The notes under the pieces: generated by a model
Told to the model about the DNA's origin: nothing
The model's input: the letters and a program-made list of their open reading frames with translations, nothing else
The model's database searches: none
Position numbers and translations under genes: made by a program
NCBI RefSeq assembly: GCF_037038585.1
Contig: NC_092521.1
Coordinates: 106,408,398 to 106,472,397 of the forward strand
DNA length: 64,000 nucleotides
Direction: 5' to 3'
Origin: Patagioenas fasciata
Lineage: Eukaryota; Chordata; Aves; Columbiformes; Columbidae
Shown here: in pieces, positions 62,301-64,000 of the stretch
Layout: every line of letters starts with the position of its first letter
How positions within the stretch are numbered: the stretch's first letter is position 1

Positions 62301-64000
62301 CCAAATATTCTCCTTTGTTGCATCTCATATCAAGTCCCATGTTACTGTAGACAGTAACACCCCCTTCCCCACCTCCTGTAGTGTGTAAAGTCATCTGGGG
62401 AGGGACTCTGCTGTTGACTAATCCAGTAAGTCTCACACCTGGACAATGGGCTGTTTGTCCTCCTGTGACAGCTCTGGGAGTACCCAAGTCAGGGTACTCT
62501 ATTTGCTCTGATTAGGCTATTGAGGCTCTTCTACCTGTCATTATTCCTCTCCTCATTTTTTGTTTAAGGAAGATAGCTTTTAATCACATAACTAAAGGAT
62601 TTGTATTTAAAGAATAGTAGTACTATTCTGCATCTGTTGAAGGCATGGTTATGCTGGGAAGTTGCTCTTCACTCTTTTTTACTGGGTGCCTCTTGTTTAC
62701 TTTTCTGCATTTTTATATGTATGCAAACAGTATTCTTGAAAATAAGATAGTAGTTCTTTTTACTTGTCATACTACTGTAATGTATCAAACTTTCTCAAGG
62801 ATATAATAGTCTAACAATATGTTTTGTGCCTTATAGCATTTAGCAGAGTCCTTGTTGCATGCTATTCTCAATAAACTCAAGGCTCAGAAGAATGCCATAA
62901 ATTACAATTTCAATCAGGCTCTATGTCGAGTCTATATAGGAATTTGTCGACAGTTGGGAGATTTGGAAAGAGCCCGCCTTTTCTGCTATAGCCTGCTTAA
63001 AGAAGGTATAGTATGGCTTAGTGGTCTTGTATCTTAAATATGCTGTGTGTCTGCTGTGGTGTTCCAGAATTCTTATGTTTGTAAAAGTGAACAAAAATCC
63101 TGTGAAAGTTCCTTAGAAATTTTTTCTGTTCTATAAGAATTTTCCTTTCTCAATATTCCTCCACATCTGTGTCTCAGTTTGGTGACAACCTGCGCTCTTA
63201 GTAGTCTACTAATTTTTCTGAAGAAATATTTAGGATCCTTTGTACTTTTGTTTTTGCCCCAACATCTCCAAAATCATAATGTGATTCCAGGGAATTTTGT
63301 ACTTTTTGCTTATGAGTATTTTCTTTCTTTAACTGAGTAAGCACTGATTCATAACCAAGTTGGATTTAAAAACCTGTGCTGGCTTAAAATAGTGTCAGGA
63401 GTTGGACAATACCTTGCCAGTACATTTGTACAATATGTCCTCCTTACAGTTGTATTACTTCAAATTATCCCAAGTCTTGCTTCGTTGAGAGGGTTTTTTA
63501 GTTTTGTTTTCCCTTTCTCTCCCCCTTCCTTTTGTTCCTGGTGACAAAGGTAATATATACATACTATCACTGTACTAAGTTAAGAGTCTGCCATAGTTCT
63601 GGAAAGACTTCACTTAGTTTGAAAATACCGAGCCATCCAGGGCTTAAAACAGTATAGTGGTATCTGTATTTCAAATTAAAATAACATAAATTAGGGAGCA
63701 CTGACGAGCAAAATGCTCCGACTTTTGACTGCTTCAGTTAGTATTTATCTTCCATATAACATCCCTGGCTTTTTTCTTTTTTTTCTTCCTTTTTTATCTG
63801 ATTAAGGATTGTAGTTTTATTTCATTTTTACTTAATTTTTTTTTGTTGGGTTGGAGTATTTTTGGTTTTGGTGTGTTTTTTGGTTGTTTTGGTTTTTTTT
63901 TTGCTTGGGTTCTTTTTGGAATTCCTGGTTTCTTATCTGTTTTTCTATCCTACATACAGTCCATCATAACTCCCCTTTCACATTTTTCTTGTTAATAGTT
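38245..64000 (+). CDS. ICE1: ICE1, interactor of little elongation complex ELL subunit 1 (5' and central part; 3' end outside window)
   Basis: Joined exons: 38245-38319, 39122-39180, 40438-40472, 40916-40934, 41679-41790, 43238-43314, 49676-49713, 50778-50860, 51131-51170, 51259-51315, 53030-53119, 53203-53256, 55436-55788, 56376-61148 and 62837-63005. They form one open frame of 2,011 codons plus one base. The product begins MMPGET, has a coiled-coil-rich N-terminal region (about 26-215), a long acidic Ser/Glu-rich middle, a Pro-rich conserved block (about 1590-1770), a basic KRLRL segment (about 1840) and the start of the conserved C-terminal domain. From family knowledge, ICE1 (KIAA0947) is the nuclear scaffold of the little elongation complex with ELL, ICE2 and ZC3H8, supporting RNA polymerase II transcription of snRNA genes. 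The human protein is about 2,266 residues, so roughly 240 residues should remain to the right. Confidence 0.96.
38320..39121 (+). other. ICE1 intron 1
   Basis: An 802-bp intron, GC-rich at the start (CpG island) and AT-rich later. Nothing else was recognised. Confidence 0.85.
39122..39180 (+). CDS. ICE1: ICE1 coding exon 2
   Basis: 59 nt encode [19 protein letters not shown] plus two bases of Asp45. The acceptor is CCCTACAG|AATA and the donor GGAGA|GTAAGT. [13 protein letters not shown] is a strong match to human ICE1 and opens the N-terminal coiled coil. Confidence 0.95.
39181..40437 (+). other. ICE1 intron 2
   Basis: A 1.26-kb AT-rich intron with no identifiable repeat. The 88-aa ORF at 39,747-40,013 has no features of a real gene. 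Confidence 0.8.
40438..40472 (+). CDS. ICE1: ICE1 coding exon 3 (ends at a U12-type donor)
   Basis: 35 nt complete Asp45 and encode [11 protein letters not shown] plus one base of Glu57. The acceptor is TTCTTGCAG|TCG. The exon does not end at a GT; it ends at G|ATATCCTTT, the signature U12-type AT donor. Confidence 0.92.
40473..40915 (+). other. U12-type AT-AC intron of ICE1 (intron 3)
   Basis: A 443-bp intron starting ATATCCTTT and ending TTAC. A branch-point motif TACCTTAAC (40897-40905) matches the minor-spliceosome consensus TTCCTTAAC at eight of nine positions, about 11 nt before the end. Using AC gives E57-LQFAE in frame. Using the nearby AG (40916-40917) would give a stop after four codons. 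This shows directly that the AC end is the one used. Confidence 0.92.
40916..40934 (+). CDS. ICE1: ICE1 coding exon 4 (19-nt microexon)
   Basis: 19 nt complete Glu57 and encode LQFAE plus two bases of Arg63. It has a U12-type AC acceptor upstream and an ordinary CG|GTAAGT donor downstream. ELQFA matches human ICE1. It is far too short to be found as an ORF. Confidence 0.92.
40935..41678 (+). other. ICE1 intron 4
   Basis: A 744-bp ordinary GT-AG intron. Nothing was recognised in it. Confidence 0.85.
41679..41790 (+). CDS. ICE1: ICE1 coding exon 5 (coiled coil)
   Basis: 112 nt complete Arg63 and encode residues 64-100, including [20 protein letters not shown] and [10 protein letters not shown], near-identical to the human coiled coil as recalled. 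The acceptor is TATTTCAG|AGAG and the donor AAAAAG|GTGTGC. Confidence 0.95.
41791..43237 (+). other. ICE1 intron 5
   Basis: A 1.45-kb intron containing a possible minus-strand LTR at about 42,105-42,593 and otherwise AT-rich sequence. Confidence 0.75.
42105..42593 (-). mobile_element. Possible solo LTR in ICE1 intron 5
   Basis: Read on the minus strand it begins TGTGGGAATATAACAGAAGC and carries AATAAATTTACTC near the far end, followed by a GC-richer U5-like stretch (TGTGGCTGGCCTGTGTTTGC). Length and signal order suit an LTR. The far boundary lacks a clear CA end and no target duplication was found, so this call is tentative. Confidence 0.4.
43238..43314 (+). CDS. ICE1: ICE1 coding exon 6 (coiled coil)
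   Basis: 77 nt encode [20 protein letters not shown], then VNSDA plus two bases of Leu126. The acceptor is CCTCACAG|AGTT and the donor GCTCT|GTGAGT. It continues the N-terminal coiled coil. Confidence 0.94.
44280..44304. repeat. (CTCC)n microsatellite
   Basis: A short CTCC-type tetranucleotide tract (CTCACTCCCTCCCTCCCTCC) beside a CR1 fragment in ICE1 intron 6. Confidence 0.85.
44320..44515 (+). mobile_element. CR1 LINE fragment
   Basis: The plus-strand text GAGGTGATCATGCCCTTCTA, TTGAGGCCATGCCTGGAGTA and ACTGGAGAGAGTCCAACAAA is the CR1 ORF2 region just before the 3' end. A short reverse-orientation CR1-like stretch (TGCATCACTTTGCATTTATC) lies just to the left near 44,140. Confidence 0.75.
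44800..46072 (+). mobile_element. CR1 LINE fragment (reverse transcriptase to 3' end)
   Basis: About 1.27 kb from AAGGATCCAGGGAACTACAA (early RT) through TTTAACCTCTTGGTTAGCGA to the tail TTCTATGATGCTATAG. An open stretch of 202 codons (45,132-45,740) holds most of the ORF2 C-terminus. A run of about 21 T near 45,852-45,872 expands a normally short T tract. It is sense with ICE1. Confidence 0.9.
45851..45872. repeat. Poly-T tract inside CR1
   Basis: A run of about 21 T in the CR1 copy, where the family normally has a short T/C stretch before the ACTGTAAGG segment. Confidence 0.85.
46895..48560 (-). mobile_element. Long CR1 LINE fragment, reverse orientation
   Basis: It starts with a reversed CR1-like tail (ATCATGGAATTTCTGTCTTG, TTGAAAGGTACC) and continues with reversed CR1 landmarks: CAGTACTCAAGGTGGGGCTG, CCATCAACCCACATCCCCAG, TTATTTATAAGAACATTAAA, AACACTGATCCCCACATTCC. 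It is diverged, with many stops. It faces the CR1 at 44,800-46,072. Its 5' limit is approximate. Confidence 0.75.
47443..47482. repeat. Local tandem duplication of ~19 bp
   Basis: TCTAGTCTATCTGGATCTC is present twice in direct succession inside the reversed CR1, a small recent duplication. Confidence 0.85.
49676..49713 (+). CDS. ICE1: ICE1 coding exon 7 (coiled coil, 38 nt)
   Basis: 38 nt complete Leu126 and encode [12 protein letters not shown] plus one base. The acceptor is TTTTAACAG|GAGA and the donor GAAG|GTAACA. It follows a 6.4-kb intron full of CR1 sequence. KKLExKVKKL is conserved with human. Confidence 0.93.
49714..50777 (+). other. ICE1 intron 7
   Basis: A 1.06-kb intron holding the old CR1-like fragment described separately; the rest is AT-rich. 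Confidence 0.85.
49885..50290 (-). mobile_element. Old CR1-like fragment, reverse orientation
   Basis: Weak but ordered reversed CR1 landmarks occur in ICE1 intron 7: TTGGAAGGGAACTTCTGGTC, ATCTCCATGGTGATAAAGAT, TTCCACTTAGACCTGATGTC. It is highly mutated and possibly interrupted near 50,150-50,200. Confidence 0.5.
50778..50860 (+). CDS. ICE1: ICE1 coding exon 8 (coiled coil)
   Basis: 83 nt encode [20 protein letters not shown], then EKELKKAQ (from residue 139). The acceptor is TTTTTTGAAG|AGGC, using AAG, and the donor CACAA|GTAAGA. TQDFxQLxxEKKxLEKEx matches human ICE1. Confidence 0.94.
51131..51170 (+). CDS. ICE1: ICE1 coding exon 9 (40 nt)
   Basis: 40 nt encode [13 protein letters not shown] plus one base. 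The acceptor is ATTTTAACAG|GGAG and the donor CAAG|GTAAGT. Similarity to human is weaker here, but splice sites and phase fit both neighbours. Confidence 0.88.
51259..51315 (+). CDS. ICE1: ICE1 coding exon 10
   Basis: 57 nt encode [19 protein letters not shown] plus one base. The acceptor is TTTTTAATAG|TTAA and the donor AAAG|GTAAGA. The intron before it is only 88 bp. It is accepted on phase, splice quality and position. Confidence 0.87.
51316..53029 (+). other. ICE1 intron 10
   Basis: A 1.7-kb AT-rich intron. No repeat or RNA gene was recognised. Confidence 0.8.
53030..53119 (+). CDS. ICE1: ICE1 coding exon 11
   Basis: 90 nt encode [20 protein letters not shown], then [10 protein letters not shown] plus one base. 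The acceptor is TTTTAACAG|GAAA and the donor GTGG|GTGAGA. KVKLLLxELWxC is a clear ICE1 landmark just after the coiled coil. Confidence 0.95.
53203..53256 (+). CDS. ICE1: ICE1 coding exon 12
   Basis: 54 nt encode [18 protein letters not shown] plus one base. The acceptor is CTTTTTTCAG|CTTC and the donor GAAG|GTAGGT. The preceding intron is only 83 bp. The sequence is not strongly conserved, but the phase is exact on both sides. Confidence 0.87.
53257..55435 (+). other. ICE1 intron 12
   Basis: A 2.2-kb AT-rich intron. The short ORFs on either strand lack conserved motifs. Nothing was recognised. Confidence 0.8.
55436..55788 (+). CDS. ICE1: ICE1 coding exon 13
   Basis: 353 nt encode residues 247-364 (start ETVQIHQKV, end SPLSTQ). 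The acceptor is TGTTTTAG|AAAC and the donor ACACAG|GTGAGT. The last part, [16 protein letters not shown], parallels the human PPLLSPVPSPPP region. The rest is acidic and poorly conserved. Confidence 0.94.
55789..56375 (+). other. ICE1 intron 13
   Basis: A 587-bp intron of ordinary AT-rich sequence between exon 13 and the giant exon 14. Nothing was recognised. Confidence 0.85.
56376..61148 (+). CDS. ICE1: ICE1 coding exon 14 (4.8-kb giant exon)
   Basis: 4,773 nt, phase 0 at both ends, encode residues 365-1955. The acceptor is CCTTAAAG|GATA and the donor AACAAG|GTAAGT. The first ~1,200 residues are Glu/Ser-rich with many SE and EE clusters and little fold; they appear fast-evolving. Conserved islands near the end include [12 protein letters not shown] (about 1590), [16 protein letters not shown] (about 1613), [20 protein letters not shown] (about 1733, then [10 protein letters not shown]), the basic [11 protein letters not shown] (about 1836) and [20 protein letters not shown] (about 1911). 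A run of 12 A at 59739-59750 encodes the KKKK of SRKKKKVK. Confidence 0.97.
61149..62836 (+). other. ICE1 intron 14
   Basis: A 1.7-kb intron. The middle (about 61,740-62,500) is GC-richer and carries diverged repeats of a CCTCCAGTAGCTGG-like word at about 61,982, 62,082 and 62,212, suggesting an unclassified interspersed element. The rest is AT-rich. Confidence 0.6.
62837..63005 (+). CDS. ICE1: ICE1 coding exon 15 (C-terminal domain)
   Basis: 169 nt encode residues 1956-2011 plus one base: [17 protein letters not shown]..., then [20 protein letters not shown] and LFCYSLLKE. The acceptor is GCCTTATAG|CATT and the donor GAAG|GTATAG. This is nearly identical to human ICE1 and is the helical C-terminal domain region. 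The following exon should begin with the second base of an Asp codon if it matches human. Confidence 0.96.
63006..64000 (+). other. ICE1 intron 15 (partial)
   Basis: AT-rich and, near the end, T/G-rich low-complexity sequence (63,770-63,920). No further exon was recognised before the window ends. Confidence 0.75.

Noticed and set aside
1..64000. CRISPR arrays, operons, prokaryotic promoters, tRNA or rRNA genes
   Set aside because: No regular spacer array, no cloverleaf or rRNA sequence recognised, and the gene structure is plainly eukaryotic.

Overview
The window looks like avian (at least sauropsid) nuclear DNA. It holds two split, vertebrate-type genes, many CR1 LINE fragments with the typical ATTCTATGAT-like 3' ends, several LTR-type elements, and AT-rich introns around two sharp CpG islands. 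I see no bacterial, plasmid or phage organisation. The species cannot be named from the sequence alone.

Layout. (1) Positions 1-22,977, minus strand: the 5' part of NFX1 (nuclear transcription factor, X-box binding 1). Six coding exons are visible, from the start codon in the CpG island near 23.0 kb through the RING finger to the first NF-X1 zinc-finger unit; later exons lie left of position 1. Its introns hold a solo LTR and three CR1 fragments (intron 1), a small mariner-like MITE (intron 3) and an LTR-like element (intron 5). (2) About 23.1-37.6 kb: roughly 15 kb of intergenic DNA made largely of CR1 pieces, two related LTR copies in the same orientation, and a CR1 interrupted by another insertion. 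(3) 38,245-64,000, plus strand: the 5' and central part of ICE1 (interactor of little elongation complex ELL subunit 1, KIAA0947). Fifteen coding exons can be joined in one continuous frame (2,011 codons plus one base); the last exons lie right of the window. Intron 6 holds a large block of CR1 sequence in both orientations.

The genes are divergently arranged, with start codons about 15.3 kb apart and a separate CpG island each. Both products are nuclear: NFX1 is a RING/NF-X1 zinc-finger transcription and RNA regulator, and ICE1 is the scaffold of the little elongation complex used for snRNA transcription. Nothing here shows that they work together.

The most striking signals are: an AT-AC, U12-type intron in ICE1 followed by a 19-nt microexon, where only the AC acceptor keeps the frame; an array of 14-bp units, each with a GC box, in the ICE1 promoter; a GGGGCC-repeat/GC-box cluster upstream of NFX1; and a Phe-to-Ser change at the anchor position of the NFX1 PAM2-like motif. 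I found no convincing new molecular system; the novelty lies in gene structure, promoter repeats and repeat history.
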